This document shows positions 33,034 through 46,130 of a DNA stretch of 64,000 bases, piece after piece. The position numbers were made by a program, and so were the translations under genes. The first letter of the stretch is position 1, and every line of letters begins with the position of its first letter. The notes under the pieces were generated by a model. That model had not been told where the DNA came from and ran no database searches. It worked only from the letters and a program-made list of their open reading frames with translations. Where the stretch lies: positions 5,332,001-5,396,000 of the forward strand of contig NZ_JAMLFW010000001.1 of assembly GCF_024256385.1 (NCBI RefSeq), written 5' to 3'. This stretch comes from Anatilimnocola floriformis. Lineage in GTDB: Bacteria; Planctomycetota; Planctomycetia; Pirellulales; Pirellulaceae.

Positions 33034-33071
33034 GGCTGGGACTGCCGGGGCAGTATCCAGCAGTCCCAGCC
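33034..33071. repeat. 12-bp perfect inverted repeat between the two nitrate ATPase genes
   Basis: GGCTGGGACTGC (33034-33045) and GCAGTCCCAGCC (33060-33071) are exact complements around a 14-nt loop. It lies 34 bp after the nrtC stop and 38 bp before nrtD and is preceded by CTCTCCGCCGAGAG at 33009-33022, which also occurs at 29394. Probable dispersed hairpin. Confidence 0.7.
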
Positions 33072-33109
33072 TTCAGCCGTAGCCAGTTAACGAGTAAAGG
33101 TTTCCGATC

Positions 33110-33982
33110 ATGGCCGGTTATGTCGAGTTGTTTCGCGTGGGCAAAAGCTATCCGTCGCCGAAAGGACCGGCGGTGATCGTGCACGACTTTTCGCTCAACA
33201 TCGACCAGGGCGAGTTCGTCGCGCTGATCGGCCATTCGGGCTGCGGAAAAAGCACCGTGCTGAGCATGATCGCCGGTCTGAGCGAATGCACGACCGGCGC
33301 CATCGTCGTTGCCAATCGCGAAATCGACGGGCCAGGTCCGGATCGCGGCGTGGTCTTTCAATCGCCGTGCTTGCTTCCTTGGTTGAACGCACTCGAAAAC
33401 GTACTGCTCGGAGTTGATCGGGTTTATCCGCATATTTCGCGGACGCAGCGGCGCGAGTTGGCTGCTTATCACCTGCAACTCGTCGGCTTGGGCGATTCGC
33501 TCGAACGGCGAGCCAATGAAATGTCGCAAGGGATGCAACAGCGCGTCGGCATTGCTCGCGCGTTTGCGATCTCACCGAAGATGCTTCTGCTTGACGAGCC
33601 GTTTGGCATGCTCGATTCATTGACGCGCATGGAACTGCAAGAAGTGCTCGCCGATCTGCTGGCCCGCGATCGAAAGACAAGCCTGATGGTGACTCACGAC
33701 GTTGACGAAGCCCTGCTGATGGCCGATCGCATTGTGATGATGACCAGCGGCCCGGCAGCAACCATCGGCGAGATCGTTGACGTGCCGTTTGCTCGGCCGC
33801 GCAATCGCACAGCAGTTCTAAATCATCCCGACTACTATCCGCTTCGCGAACGGCTGATCGAATTCCTCGAAAATCAGGCGCACCAACCAGCGGAGCCCGG
33901 TGCCGTCGTTCGTTTTGACTCAGCCGAATCGGCTACCAGTACCCATCAACCTCAAACGGCTGCGGTAGCTCGCCGCGCATAG
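33110..33982 (+). CDS. nrtD: Nitrate ABC transporter ATP-binding protein
   Basis: The protein has 290 residues. Walker A is GHSGCGKST, the Q-loop [23 protein letters not shown], the signature reads [15 protein letters not shown] (LSxGM replaced by MSQGM), Walker B is [12 protein letters not shown] and the switch is [15 protein letters not shown]. The [17 protein letters not shown] and [11 protein letters not shown] strings are typical of NrtD. The C-terminal tail is Ala/Pro-rich. It is the second NBD of the nitrate importer. Its stop and the next start are 1 bp apart. Confidence 0.9.
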   Translation: MAGYVELFRVGKSYPSPKGPAVIVHDFSLNIDQGEFVALIGHSGCGKSTVLSMIAGLSECTTGAIVVANREIDGPGPDRGVVFQSPCLLPWLNALENVLLGVDRVYPHISRTQRRELAAYHLQLVGLGDSLERRANEMSQGMQQRVGIARAFAISPKMLLLDEPFGMLDSLTRMELQEVLADLLARDRKTSLMVTHDVDEALLMADRIVMMTSGPAATIGEIVDVPFARPRNRTAVLNHPDYYPLRERLIEFLENQAHQPAEPGAVVRFDSAESATSTHQPQTAAVARRA

Positions 33983-33983
33983 C

Positions 33984-35663
33984 ATGTCTCTGTTCACTCC
34001 ACTGCCGAAGATGCCGCCGATCGCAGCGACAAATACTGCGCCGTCGCTCATCGATTTGCTGCTCGCCGAGCAACAGACGTTGCCAGCCGTGCAGCGGTTT
34101 GCGGCCTGGCATGACGAGCACGAACAAGCTTGCCAGGTTCCCGCGCCACACGCTGCCTATCGTTCGCTCATCCCCCTCACCACGCCGGGCCCTGGTGAGC
34201 AGTACGCTTTTGAAGTTGATCTCGATGCCTGCTCGGGTTGCAAAGCCTGCGTTACGGCCTGCCATAGTTTGAATGGCCTTGATGAACATGAAACCTGGCG
34301 CGATGTCGGCCTGCTCCTGAGCAACGACGAGCGTCCCTCGCTGCAATACATCACCTCGGCCTGCCATCATTGCGTCGAACCGGCCTGCCTCGCCGGTTGC
34401 CCGGTGAAGGCCTACGACAAAGATCCCGTCACCGGCATCGTGCGGCACTTGGACGATCAATGCATCGGCTGCCAGTACTGCATCCTGATGTGCCCTTACG
34501 ACGTGCCGAAGTATAGCCATTCGAAAGGGATCGTCCGCAAATGTGACATGTGTCGGCAACGTCTGGCCGCCGATGAAGCACCGGCCTGCGTCGGTGCTTG
34601 TCCGAATCAGGCGATTCGAATCACCACAGTGAAGAAGGCCGACATGATCGCCGCGGCGGCATCGGGGGATTTTCTGGCAAGTGCGCCAGATCCTCGGCAG
34701 ACGATTCCGACCACGCGGTACATCTCGAATGAACTCACGCCAGTCGCGCAACAATCCTGGCAAGCCGCCGATGCAGCGCATGTGAAACCCGCGCACGCAC
34801 ATTGGCCACTCGTGGTGATGCTCGTGCTGACGCAAGCTTCGGTCGGCGTACTGCTGGCGGAGCGAATTCTCAGTTTTGCCACTTCGACTCATTCGCTGAT
34901 TCTGCTGATCATTGCTTTGATCCTCGGCGGCGCTGGCGGACAAACGGCGGCGTTGCACCTGGGCCGTCCGTTTGGCGCTTGGCGAGCCTGGCTTGGACTG
35001 GGGACGAGTTGGCTGAGTCGCGAAATCGTGGTCTTCGGCGCTTACAGCGGACTCTTGGGAGCGGCCGTTGGACTCGAAATTGCTTTCACGCGCGGTTGGG
35101 TGGAACGGACTCCACTTACTGCGTGCGTAACTAGCGGTTTGGAATGGACCGCACTCCTGCTGGGTATCGCCGGCGTTTTCTCCTCCGCGATGATTTACGC
35201 CGTGACGCGTCGGCCCAGTTGGAACCTACTTCGTAGCGGCGGCAAATTCTTTCTTACTGCGCTGGTCTGCGCCGGTCTGGCCGCTGCCGCCAGCCACGGC
35301 GAGTTTTGGTTTGTCGCAATCGGCTTGGCTGTAACCAAGTTGCTGTATGAAGTCATGTGTAACTGGCATTCGCTCGATATGTATGGCCGCGTCAGCGATT
35401 TCTATTCGCCACTCGGCCAGGCCGCCCGTTTGGTTCGCGGACCGCTCGAACGATTGCAAGCTTTGCGGACTGCGATCGGTTGCATCTCGATCGGGGCCAT
35501 GATTTTCACTGCGGCCATCAGCAGCGCAGGTACGAACGACAGGCTCGCTCTGATTGCGGCCGCAATCGTCGCGGTGCTCGTCATCGCGGGCGAAATGTGC
35601 GAGCGGACGCTCTTTTTCACGGCGATGTCGGCTCCCAAGATGCCGGGAGGAGTCGCCACATGA
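33984..35663 (+). CDS. Fused DmsB/DmsC-like iron-sulfur and membrane-anchor protein
   Basis: The protein has 559 residues. Residues 70-230 hold four [4Fe-4S] motifs: [39 protein letters not shown], and [21 protein letters not shown]. From residue 260 there are eight or nine membrane helices of the DmsC type, including [23 protein letters not shown]. DmsBC normally moves electrons from quinol to a molybdoenzyme. Its gene overlaps nasA by 4 bp (ATGA), so it most likely feeds the nitrate reductase. There is no Tat signal, so it faces the cytoplasm. Confidence 0.87.
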   Translation: MSLFTPLPKMPPIAATNTAPSLIDLLLAEQQTLPAVQRFAAWHDEHEQACQVPAPHAAYRSLIPLTTPGPGEQYAFEVDLDACSGCKACVTACHSLNGLDEHETWRDVGLLLSNDERPSLQYITSACHHCVEPACLAGCPVKAYDKDPVTGIVRHLDDQCIGCQYCILMCPYDVPKYSHSKGIVRKCDMCRQRLAADEAPACVGACPNQAIRITTVKKADMIAAAASGDFLASAPDPRQTIPTTRYISNELTPVAQQSWQAADAAHVKPAHAHWPLVVMLVLTQASVGVLLAERILSFATSTHSLILLIIALILGGAGGQTAALHLGRPFGAWRAWLGLGTSWLSREIVVFGAYSGLLGAAVGLEIAFTRGWVERTPLTACVTSGLEWTALLLGIAGVFSSAMIYAVTRRPSWNLLRSGGKFFLTALVCAGLAAAASHGEFWFVAIGLAVTKLLYEVMCNWHSLDMYGRVSDFYSPLGQAARLVRGPLERLQALRTAIGCISIGAMIFTAAISSAGTNDRLALIAAAIVAVLVIAGEMCERTLFFTAMSAPKMPGGVAT

Positions 35664-37867
35664 GCACTAAGGCAAATCATTTGTTGCGGCAGTGGGATGG
35701 CCCGCTCACACGCGATCTGGTTCTTTCGCCCGGCGAGTTCGGTCTCGGCCAGGTGCCGCTGAAGTTGTCGCCGAATCAAACGACGCGCACCGTCTGCGGC
35801 TATTGCTCGACCGGCTGCGGTCTGCAGGTTCACCTCCGCGACGGCGAAGCCATCAACCTAAGCCCAGCGACCGATTACCCAGTAAACATGGGGATGGCAT
35901 GTCCCAAAGGTTGGGAAGCGCTGAGTGTTCTCAGCAGCAGCGATCGCGCCACCAAGCCACTCTTACGAAACGAACACGGCGAACTGCGAGAAACTACCTG
36001 GGAAGTCGCTCTCAAGACGTTCTGCGAGCGTTTCAAGCAAATCCAACAAACGCATGGACCAGGAAGCGTGGCACTGCTCGGCACCGGGCAAATCCCTGTC
36101 GAAGAAATGGTGTTGCTCGGCATCCTGTCGCGCTTCGGCATGAATTTTCAACACTGCGATAGCAACACGCGACAATGCATGGCCACCGCAGCCGTCGCTT
36201 ACAAGCAGTCGTTCGGCTTCGATGCTCCGCCATATACCTACGACGACTTCGAGGAATCCGATCTGCTGATTTTCGTCGGAGCCAATCCGTGCGTCGGTCA
36301 TCCGATCCTGTGGGAGCGCGTCCTGCGTAACCGCCGTGGTGGCAAGATTGTGGTGATCGATCCGCGACATACCGAAACGGCGCAAGCGTCGGACATGCAT
36401 TTGCCGTTGCTGCCGAAGTCGGACCTGGCGTTGTTCTATGGTCTCGCGAATCAGCTAATTCAGTGCGGCGCGACGAACCACGCATTCATCGACGCGCACA
36501 CGAACGGCTTCGCTGAATTCGCCGAGTTCGTCCAAGCCTGGCCGATCGAACGCGTCGTTCGAGAGACGGGATTATCTCGCAACGAACTGCATCAGCTCGT
36601 CGATTGGATCGCCATGGCCGAGCGAACTTCGTTCTGGTGGACGATGGGCGTCAATCAGAGTTATCAGGGAGTTCGCACCGCCCAGAGCCTAATCAATCTT
36701 GCCCTAATGACCGGCAACATCGGCCGACCAGGAACCGGCGCGAATTCGATCACGGGCCAATGCAACGCGATGGGTTCGCGAATTCTGAGCAATACTTCCA
36801 CCCTCCTCGGCGGCCGCGATTTCGCCAACGCAGATCACCGGCGCGAAGTGGCGAACATTTTGCAGATTGACGAAGCGAAAATCCCAACGAGCAGTGGCTA
36901 CACCTACGATCAGATTCTCGATGCTGTCGACCGCGGCGAGATTCGTGGGCTGTGGATGATCGCCACCAACACCGCTCACTCCTGGATGCAGCAGGAGAGA
37001 ACGCGAGCGACGCTCGCCAAGCTCGATTTTCTCGTCGTGCAAGACATGTATCACTCCACGGAGTCAGCCCGGCAGGCTCATCTCGTGCTTCCCGCTGCTG
37101 GTTGGGGTGAGAAGGAGGGGACCTTCATCAACTCCGAACGCCGGATTGGCTTGCTGAAAAAAGTGGCTCGCGCGCCAGGGCAGGCTTTGGCGGATTTTTC
37201 GATCTTTCGCCTGATCGCGCATTTCTGGGGCTGCGAGGAACTGCTCGAGAACTACGATCAACCGGCGAAGGTTTTTCAGCTGATGAAAGAACTGACTCGC
37301 GGCCGCCCTTGCGACTTCAGCGGCATTGACGGCTATGAAATGCTCGAGCGGGCGGGCGGCATTCAGTGGCCGTTGCCGGCGGGAACCGAACTTAAGGAAA
37401 CGGAACGCCGATTATTCGCCAACGGCAAATTCTTTCATGTCGACGGCCGGGCGAAGTTTCATTTCACCGAACCCCAGGCGATGCCGGAACCGGCCTGTGG
37501 GCAATTTCCTTTGGTATTGCTCACAGGCCGGGGCACTGTCTCGCAGTGGCACACGCAGACTCGCACCTCAAAGTCTGCCGTGCTGCGGAAGCTCTACCCC
37601 AAAGGCGCCTATATCGAGATTCATCCGCGCGATGCCCGCGAGCGCGGCATCGAATCGCTCGACCCGGTCGAAGTCGTCAGCCGCCGCGGCCGCACCTTGG
37701 TGAAAGCAATGGTCACGCCCACCGTCGGTCTCGGCCAGGTGTTTATGCCCATGCACTATCCCGAAACCAATGTCCACACGCTGCCGCATTTCGATCCGCA
37801 CTCGCGGCAACCTTCGTACAAAGACGCTGCGGTGGAAGTCCGCTTGAGTCAGGAGAAACGCTCATGA
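35660..37867 (+). CDS. nasA: Assimilatory nitrate reductase catalytic subunit (molybdopterin)
   Basis: The start is the ATG at 35660, overlapping the dmsBC stop, giving 735 residues; the open frame begins further upstream but has no sensible start. An N-terminal [4Fe-4S] motif ([10 protein letters not shown] with a final Cys in MGMACPKG) and a bis-MGD Mo-ligand Cys in [14 protein letters not shown] follow the NapA/NarB pattern. Other family blocks are [65 protein letters not shown] and [16 protein letters not shown]. No Tat signal: cytoplasmic. It reduces nitrate to nitrite. Confidence 0.93.
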   Translation: MSTKANHLLRQWDGPLTRDLVLSPGEFGLGQVPLKLSPNQTTRTVCGYCSTGCGLQVHLRDGEAINLSPATDYPVNMGMACPKGWEALSVLSSSDRATKPLLRNEHGELRETTWEVALKTFCERFKQIQQTHGPGSVALLGTGQIPVEEMVLLGILSRFGMNFQHCDSNTRQCMATAAVAYKQSFGFDAPPYTYDDFEESDLLIFVGANPCVGHPILWERVLRNRRGGKIVVIDPRHTETAQASDMHLPLLPKSDLALFYGLANQLIQCGATNHAFIDAHTNGFAEFAEFVQAWPIERVVRETGLSRNELHQLVDWIAMAERTSFWWTMGVNQSYQGVRTAQSLINLALMTGNIGRPGTGANSITGQCNAMGSRILSNTSTLLGGRDFANADHRREVANILQIDEAKIPTSSGYTYDQILDAVDRGEIRGLWMIATNTAHSWMQQERTRATLAKLDFLVVQDMYHSTESARQAHLVLPAAGWGEKEGTFINSERRIGLLKKVARAPGQALADFSIFRLIAHFWGCEELLENYDQPAKVFQLMKELTRGRPCDFSGIDGYEMLERAGGIQWPLPAGTELKETERRLFANGKFFHVDGRAKFHFTEPQAMPEPACGQFPLVLLTGRGTVSQWHTQTRTSKSAVLRKLYPKGAYIEIHPRDARERGIESLDPVEVVSRRGRTLVKAMVTPTVGLGQVFMPMHYPETNVHTLPHFDPHSRQPSYKDAAVEVRLSQEKRS

Positions 37868-39674
37868 GCGACTCAGCTACCGATCAGGGTTTCACGGCCG
37901 AACAGCAACAGTACCTGCAAGGGTTTTACGCAGGGTGCGAAGCGCTGCGTGCTTCGCCAGCACTGCCAACATTCGCCGCGACACTGGGCGTTTCGCCCAC
38001 GGCGAAATCAGATAATTGCCCCGCTGACGAGCGTCGCTTGCACGCGAATGCGCAAGATAAAACCCTCGCCGAGGGAAAGAAGCTGTCGCCGGAAGAGCAA
38101 GCGAAGCGATCGAAAGACCCGTTTCAAATGTGGGATGAAATCGCGGCTAATGCTGCGGCCGGCAAGTTTCCCAAAGGGACTGATATCTTCCTGTACAAGT
38201 ATCACGGCTTGTTCTTTGTCGCGCCGGCGCAGAACTCGTTCATGTGCCGAATGCGTTTCGCCGGCGGCATGACGAACTCGCATCAGCTCCGGGGCGTTGC
38301 AGACCTGGCCGAGCAATTCGGCGGCGGTTATGTCGATGTCACGACTCGGGCGAATCTGCAGATCCGTGAGATCAAAGCAGAGCATTCGATGGAGATCATC
38401 AACGGCCTGATCGATCTCGGGATCGTCGCTCGTGGCTCCGGCGCCGATAACATTCGGAACATCACCGCCACGCCGACAGCGGGAATCGATCCAGTCGAGC
38501 TTTTCGATGTGCGGCCGCTCTGCCGCGAGATGCATCATTACATCATCCAACATCCAGAGATGTACGGCCTGCCACGGAAGTTCAATATCGCCTTCGATGG
38601 TGGCGGCACGATCAGCGCGCTGGCCGACACGAACGACGTCGGCTTTTTTTCCGTGCGTGTCGGTGAAGGAAAGTGCCTGCCACCGGGCATCTATTTTCGG
38701 ATGGAACTCGGTGGCATCACTGGCCATGGTGACTTTGCTCGCGATGCAGGAATTATGCTGAGAGCCGATCAGTGCGTGCAGGTCGCCGCGGCGGTTCTGA
38801 AAGTCTTTCTTCGTGAGGGTGATCGCACCGATCGCAAAAAGGCCCGGCTGAAATATGTCCTCGATCGATTTGGTCACGAAGGCTTCTTGAAAGAAGTCGA
38901 AAAGCTGCTGCCGCAACCGCTCACGCGGACTCCACTTCACGAATGCGAATCGCGTCAGAAAACAAATCCACTGGCGCACTTCGGCGCTCATCCACAGCGG
39001 CAAGAGGGTTTGCATTACGTCGGCGTCGTCCTGCCGGTCGGCCGCCTGCAGTGCGATCAGGTTCGCGGCCTGGCCGATATCGCGCAGCGTTACGGCAGCG
39101 GCACCGTTCGGCTGACGGTCTGGCAAAATCTGCTGATCTCCGATATTCGCACGTCTGATTTGCCGGACGTTGAAAAGGCGATCGAAGCCCTGGGACTGAC
39201 GACGTCGGTGACCAATATTCGCGCTGGTCTCGTCGCTTGCACCGGCAATGCGGGGTGTCGTTTCGCTGCCGCAAACACCAAGTTGCATGCGAAGCAACTC
39301 GCCGAATATCTCGAGCAGCGTCTAGAACTCGATCAGCCGCTGAACATCCATCTCACTGGCTGTCATCACTCGTGCGCCCAGCACTACATCGGCGACATCG
39401 GGATGCTGGCGACAAAAGTGGCCGTTGGCGAGGAGATGGTTGAGGGCTATCACGTCTTCGTTGGCGGCGGCTATGGCGAGAATCGCGAGATCGGCCGGCA
39501 GATTGCGACGGGAGTTCCCGCCAGTGAACTGCCGCAGCTACTCGAGCGAATTCTGCTCCACTATCTATCCCACCGCAGCGACGATGAGCAATCCTTTCGA
39601 GATTGGTCTCGCGCTCAAGATCTGACTTCTCTCCTTTCAATCACCTCATCCCTTCAGCTCGCAGGAGCAGCCTG

Positions 39675-39675
<1 letters not shown>
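37864..39675 (+). CDS. nirA: Assimilatory nitrite reductase, sirohaem/4Fe-4S (NirA-type)
   Basis: The protein has 603 residues from the ATG at 37864, overlapping the nasA stop (ATGA). Family signatures are [48 protein letters not shown], and the sirohaem/Fe-S ligands in CTGNAGC (about residues 459-465) and [10 protein letters not shown] (about 500). It reduces nitrite to ammonium in one six-electron step. The N-terminal start [15 protein letters not shown] resembles the start of the downstream reductase. The electron donor is probably that reductase or ferredoxin. Confidence 0.92.
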
Positions 39676-41297
<1,622 letters not shown>

Positions 41298-41321
41298 CGT
41301 TCCCTATGCTCCGGAGTCTGC

Positions 41322-42350
41322 ATGTTTCTCGGCATCGAAATTGGCGGCACGAAGCTGCAGCTGGGCGTGAGCGATGGGAAGAACACTCACCTAACTGCGA
41401 TCGAGCGGCGGGACATTGATGCTCGTCGCGGCGCGGCGGGCATTCTCGATAGCATCGAATCGGTCGGCAGTGCGCTGCTGCAGCGGCACAAGATTCAGCG
41501 GATCGGCATCGGCTTTGGTGGGCCGTGTAACGCAGCGACTGGCGTGGTGACGAAGAGCCATCAGATCGACGGTTGGGAGGACTTTCCGCTGGTCCGTTGG
41601 TGCCAGGAGATTTTTCAGCTTCCTGCCGTGATTGGCAACGACTGCGATGTGGCCGCGCTCGCCGAGTGGAAGTTCGGCGCAGGTCGTGGCAGCCAAAGCT
41701 TGCTCTATGTCACGGTCGGCACCGGCGTGGGTGGCGGTTTGGTTCTGGGCGGCAAGGTGCACGGCAGTGGTCGACCTGCCGTTGCCGAGATTGGTCATCT
41801 GCGGCCTGGTTTGCACGACGATCGTCCGGAGATGACGGTCGAGTCGCATTGCAGCGGCTGGGGCATTGCCGCGACTGCGCTCGCGCGCATCAGCGGCGAA
41901 GTATCGCGTCGGCTGGAAGTACTGAGCGGCGGTGTCACGGCTGATCATCGACAGCAGATTTTGCAGCGAATGACGCTCGTGGCTGAAACAGAGCGCGAAT
42001 ACATCGCCGATCTCTTGCAACGTTGCCAGCAGGATCCAGAAAAACTCACGGCCAAGATCATCGCGCAGGCAGCCAATGAAGGGAACGACATCGCTCGCGA
42101 TGTATACGATCACGCTTGCCAGGTGCTCGGTTGGGCGATTGCGCAGACGATTACGCTTGTCGCGCCAGAAGTAGTCGTGGTCGGTGGCGGTGTGTCGCTC
42201 GCGGGCGAGCAGACTTTCTTCGAGCCCCTCGGTCAGCAGATCGAACGGTATGTCTTTCCCGCCCTGCGCGGTTCTTATCGACTAGTTCCTGCGGAGCTTG
42301 GTGAATTGACAGTGGTCCACGGCGCGCTGGCGCTCGCGGCGACAGCCTAG
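41322..42350 (+). CDS. ROK family protein (sugar kinase-like) lacking the zinc motif
   Basis: The protein has 342 residues. The ATP phosphate-1 motif is FLGIEIGGTKLQLGV, and the sugar site shows IGNDCDVAALAEWKFGAGRG and VGTGVGGGLVLGG. The ExGH motif is AEIGHLRPG. The usual CxCGxxGCxE zinc site is replaced by VESHCSGWGIAA. There is no N-terminal helix-turn-helix, so it is a kinase-type ROK rather than a repressor. It starts 25 bp after the reductase and may be transcribed with the nitrate genes. Substrate not predictable; possibly glucose or N-acetyl sugars. Confidence 0.85.
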   Translation: MFLGIEIGGTKLQLGVSDGKNTHLTAIERRDIDARRGAAGILDSIESVGSALLQRHKIQRIGIGFGGPCNAATGVVTKSHQIDGWEDFPLVRWCQEIFQLPAVIGNDCDVAALAEWKFGAGRGSQSLLYVTVGTGVGGGLVLGGKVHGSGRPAVAEIGHLRPGLHDDRPEMTVESHCSGWGIAATALARISGEVSRRLEVLSGGVTADHRQQILQRMTLVAETEREYIADLLQRCQQDPEKLTAKIIAQAANEGNDIARDVYDHACQVLGWAIAQTITLVAPEVVVVGGGVSLAGEQTFFEPLGQQIERYVFPALRGSYRLVPAELGELTVVHGALALAATA

Positions 42351-42378
42351 CAATTTCTCTCTCTTCTCTCGGTGAACC

Positions 42379-43239
42379 GTGAGACCAACGCAACCAGAAT
42401 GGCCTGCTTTCTGGTTTCTGGGTGCGATGCTCGCGCTCCACTTCGTCTGGCGGTGCCTCGCCTTTGTCTGGATGCCGATCAATCTGCAAACCTGGCCGGG
42501 CGCTTGTGTGGAAGCGTCAGCAATCGCCAGCACCAGTTGCCTGGTCACGTGGCTGATGCTGGCCGATGCGCCGTTGTGGTGGCGGATTGTCATCACACTG
42601 TCGCTCTTTGTGCCGCTGCGGTTGTCGCAAGTCCTCGGGATTTATTGGCACGGGTGGCGACTGGAGCAAACGATCATTCCAGAATTAAAAATTCTCAGCG
42701 ATGTCGACTATCAGGCCGCGGCTTGCTCGTTGGCCGCTGCGGCTCTGCTGCGCTGGCTGACAGGCTGGCGAAACACGCGCTCGTCGAGTCGCGTCACTCA
42801 AACAAATGACGAAGCGCCGCTGCAGTTCAAACTGAGCCAACTTTTTCTGTTGACCGCGATTGTCGCAGTGCTGTTCGGCTTGGCTCGCATTAAGTGGCAG
42901 AAACAATGGGCCGAGAGCTACGAATCAATCCTCTTTTTGCATGCCAGCACCATCGCCGTGGCCGTTTTGCCGGCGATACTCTGGCTCAGGCCGCGGCTGA
43001 TTTGGGCGACGCTGGTCCTGGTGATCGTGTGGTTGGTCGAGCCTGTGGCGATCGCTGGCTACTTCCAATTTGCCGGCTGGTTTCCATTCGAATGGGAAAT
43101 GATCCGGCATCTGATAACGACCGTCGCGGGGCCCGCCGTGACTGCAACGATGCTGGCCTTGGCCTTGCGATCTGCCGGCTATCGCCTCCGTTCATTGCCG
43201 CGCGCGACACAGCAGGTTAGCATCGGGGACTCTCCGTAA
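42379..43239 (+). CDS. Multi-pass membrane protein of planctomycete type
   Basis: The protein has 286 residues from a GTG. Six to seven membrane segments include FWFLGAMLALHFVWRCLAFVW, IASTSCLVTWLMLADAPLWW, and ASTIAVAVLPAILWL. An internal QFKLSQLFLLTAIVAVLFGLARI matches the motif 'FSLRxLLLLTTVVAVLLG' that many planctomycete membrane proteins carry after a soluble segment. No transporter or enzyme family was recognised. It lies between the ROK gene and the PVC dehydrogenase, with gaps under 30 bp, so it may belong to either unit. Confidence 0.65.
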   Translation: MRPTQPEWPAFWFLGAMLALHFVWRCLAFVWMPINLQTWPGACVEASAIASTSCLVTWLMLADAPLWWRIVITLSLFVPLRLSQVLGIYWHGWRLEQTIIPELKILSDVDYQAAACSLAAAALLRWLTGWRNTRSSSRVTQTNDEAPLQFKLSQLFLLTAIVAVLFGLARIKWQKQWAESYESILFLHASTIAVAVLPAILWLRPRLIWATLVLVIVWLVEPVAIAGYFQFAGWFPFEWEMIRHLITTVAGPAVTATMLALALRSAGYRLRSLPRATQQVSIGDSP

Positions 43240-43262
43240 GTCAGCATTCGTGGAAATCAGCT

Positions 43263-46121
43263 ATGCACTCTCTCCTGATCGTTCTCTCTCTCCTCGCCGC
43301 CGATCCGAATCCGCCGAAGATTCATGACGATCGGCTCGAAATCAAGTTGTTTGCGATCGATCCGCAGGTGACCACGCCGACGGGAATCGCGGTCGATGAA
43401 AAAGGGATCGTCTACGTTGTCGAGAACAACACGCACTTCAGGCCGAAGGAATACAACCGGCCGGAGCTCGATCGCATTCTGCGAATGCAAGACACCGATG
43501 GTGATGGCCGGGCCGACAAGGTCGACGAGTTTTACACCGGCCTGCGGAACACGATGAGCATCGCGTTCGAGGTCGATGGGTCGATGTTGGTCGCCACGCG
43601 GATGCAGATCTTTCGCCTGCGCGACAAAGACGGCGATGGTAAGGCCGAAGAGCGAACCGATTTGGTCAAGCTCGATACCAAGGGCGACTACCCGCATAAC
43701 GGTCTGTCGGGTTTTGCTCTCGATTTCAGCGGCAATATCTACTTTGGCTTCGGTGAAAACCTGGGCGCCGATTACAAGATCAGCGGCAGTGATGACAAAG
43801 GCCTAAGCGGCGGCAGCGAGGGTGGCAACATTTATTGCTGCGACCCAGCCGGCAAGAATCTGCGGCTGGTGGCAACTGGCTTTTGGAATCCCTTCCATGT
43901 GACTTTCGATACCTACGGCCGGCTGTTCACGGTCGACAACGATCCCGATTCGCGTCCGCCGTGCCGGTTACTGCATGTCGTCGAAGGTGGCGACTATGGC
44001 TTTCGCTTTCGCAACGGCCGCAAGGGAGTGTCGCCATTCACGGCTTGGAACGGCGAATTGCCGGCAACGTTGCCGATGGTGGCCGGTACTGGCGAAGCAC
44101 CTTGCGCGGTGATGGCATATGAGTCGGACAATCTGCCGGCCGAATACCGCGGCGAATTGCTCGTCACCAGCTGGGGCGATCATCGGCTGGAACGCTTCAC
44201 GCTACAGCCACGCGGCGCTTCGTTCTCGGCGACGATGAAGCCCGTTGTCACCGGCGATCAAAACTTCCGCCCCGTCGGTCTGGCGCTGGCCCCCGATGGT
44301 TCGCTCTTCATGAGTGATTGGGTCGACAAGAGCTACCCGATTCACGGCAAGGGCCGCATCTGGCACCTGCGAGCCAAGAATCCCCAGAAGCGCGAACCGC
44401 TGAGCGATGATCCCGCGCTCGCGTTGGCCCATCCGCATCGTCCTTGGCGAGAAGCGGCGGCGCGGAAGTTGACTCGCGAGAAGGCGATTGAGATCGCAAC
44501 TACCGACAAAAATGAACGAGCGCGATCGGCGGCCGCGAAGCAAAGCTTTTCCGACGTCCCGTATTTGGAAGGGGGGCAACCAGCAGAAACCATCGCACGG
44601 CTTCAACCACAGTTGTTCGTCACTCTCGCCCGCTTTCACGAGCTCTCCCTCAAAGAGGAACAACGCAAGCAACTTACGCCGGCAGAAAAAGCGGAGTTGG
44701 AAAGGCTGGGCCAGAAGGTTGTCAGCGATATTGGCGACTTGAGTAAGCTCGCGGATAAGCCAGAGCTGTTGCAGGCAGTCATTGCGGTCAACGCGCCGCT
44801 AGATATGCAGCAACTTCCCACTGCAACCATCTATGCGGATCCTTGGTTGCAACTTGCCGCTTACCGAACGTTCCCGCCGGATCTGCAGAACTCCATTCGC
44901 ACTGGAAAGGTGTCGCCACTCGATATCTGGGAAGCAGCGGCACTTCAGCAGGTTGACGCGCCGAACTCGAGAGTAATTATTCCTAACCTATTAGATGCCG
45001 CAAATGCGGATCTGCGTTTTATCGGCATCCGTTGGGCCGCCGAGAGCAAGCTGACGGATCTCGTTCCCAAGCTCGAAAAGCAGATGGAAAAAGAAGCCGA
45101 CAACAGCCGTAACTTTGCAGCCCTGCTGCTCGCTCTCGATCGTCTTTCCGGTCGTAATCATGAAAACACCGGCGAGTATTTTGCCGCGAAGTTTTTGATT
45201 TCTAATTCCAAGAGCGTGCCTGCCAAGATCATGGCTTTGCGGATGGTCTCGCCGAATCATGCTGATCTGTCGGCCAAGTTTTTGGTCGATCTGTCGAAGC
45301 AGGAAGACAAGACGCTGCAGCGCGAAGCGGTTCGCGCCTTGCGATTGCGCGGGGGAGATGAGGCACTCGCGCGACTGCGCGAGATTGCCAGCGATGAAAC
45401 CGGCGACGTACAACTCCGCAGTGAAGCATTGCTGGCCTTATCGGCTACAGACAAGCAGGATCGTACGCTGCTGCTGGCAATCGCACACCAAGCCAAAAAC
45501 AATCCGTTGCGAATGGAATCGCTACGGATGCTGACGGGTTCCGAATTGTCCGAGCCGGAGACCCGCGACTTGTTGATATCCATGGGGCAAGTGGATGTGC
45601 GCTACAGCGAATTGCTGAAGCGAGTGCTTGAACCCAAGACACCCGCGACAAGGCCTGAACCGAAGGATCAAGCGGCGTGGCAAAAGCTCACCGAAGGGAA
45701 AGGTGATCCCACCGTCGGCGAACGACTCTTCTTTCATCCCAAGGTCGCCAGCTGTTTCAAGTGCCACGAGTACAAAGGTCGCGGTGGCAAGATCGGGCCT
45801 GATCTATCGACGGTGGCAAAATCGATGACGCGCGAGCGGTTGTTGCAATCGATTGTCGATCCCAGCCGTGAGATCGCGCCGCAGTTCACTCCGTGGGTAA
45901 TTCAAGCGGCGGATGGCACCGTGAAGACGGGCGTGTATGTCGGCGAAGAAATCGATGGCACGGTTCGCTACGCCGATAGCGAGGGGAAGATTTTCAAGCT
46001 GCACCCGCGCGATGTGGAAGACAAAAAAGCCAGCGAAAAATCGATCATGCCTGAGGGGTTAGCGGCGACGCTGACAGCGCAGGAACTGCGCGATCTGCTG
46101 GAGTTTTTGCTCCAGCCGTAG
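43263..46121 (+). CDS. PVC-type dehydrogenase: beta-propeller, HEAT repeats and cytochrome c
   Basis: The protein has 952 residues with a short signal (LLIVLSLLAADPNPPK). The propeller half has TPTGIAVDEKGIVYVVENNTHF, DTDGDGRADKVDEFYTGL, ATGFWNPFHVTFDTYGRLFTVDNDPDSRPP and PVGLALAPDGSLFMSDWVDK. HEAT-like repeats follow (about 470-790, with LRGGDEALARLREIASDE). A C-terminal monohaem domain carries CFKCH and an axial Met in SIMPEGL. Planctomycetes encode many of these secreted oxidoreductases. The Asp-rich loops likely bind Ca. The substrate is presumably a sugar or polyol. Confidence 0.92.
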   Translation: MHSLLIVLSLLAADPNPPKIHDDRLEIKLFAIDPQVTTPTGIAVDEKGIVYVVENNTHFRPKEYNRPELDRILRMQDTDGDGRADKVDEFYTGLRNTMSIAFEVDGSMLVATRMQIFRLRDKDGDGKAEERTDLVKLDTKGDYPHNGLSGFALDFSGNIYFGFGENLGADYKISGSDDKGLSGGSEGGNIYCCDPAGKNLRLVATGFWNPFHVTFDTYGRLFTVDNDPDSRPPCRLLHVVEGGDYGFRFRNGRKGVSPFTAWNGELPATLPMVAGTGEAPCAVMAYESDNLPAEYRGELLVTSWGDHRLERFTLQPRGASFSATMKPVVTGDQNFRPVGLALAPDGSLFMSDWVDKSYPIHGKGRIWHLRAKNPQKREPLSDDPALALAHPHRPWREAAARKLTREKAIEIATTDKNERARSAAAKQSFSDVPYLEGGQPAETIARLQPQLFVTLARFHELSLKEEQRKQLTPAEKAELERLGQKVVSDIGDLSKLADKPELLQAVIAVNAPLDMQQLPTATIYADPWLQLAAYRTFPPDLQNSIRTGKVSPLDIWEAAALQQVDAPNSRVIIPNLLDAANADLRFIGIRWAAESKLTDLVPKLEKQMEKEADNSRNFAALLLALDRLSGRNHENTGEYFAAKFLISNSKSVPAKIMALRMVSPNHADLSAKFLVDLSKQEDKTLQREAVRALRLRGGDEALARLREIASDETGDVQLRSEALLALSATDKQDRTLLLAIAHQAKNNPLRMESLRMLTGSELSEPETRDLLISMGQVDVRYSELLKRVLEPKTPATRPEPKDQAAWQKLTEGKGDPTVGERLFFHPKVASCFKCHEYKGRGGKIGPDLSTVAKSMTRERLLQSIVDPSREIAPQFTPWVIQAADGTVKTGVYVGEEIDGTVRYADSEGKIFKLHPRDVEDKKASEKSIMPEGLAATLTAQELRDLLEFLLQP

Positions 46122-46130
46122 TCGTCTTTC

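Noticed and set aside
35480-35659. An extended start for the nitrate reductase, 60 codons upstream.
   Set aside because: It runs inside the dmsBC gene in another frame, and the ATG at 35660 is coupled to the stop. The same reasoning rejects the long frame before nirA (37546) and before the Rrf2 gene (5000).
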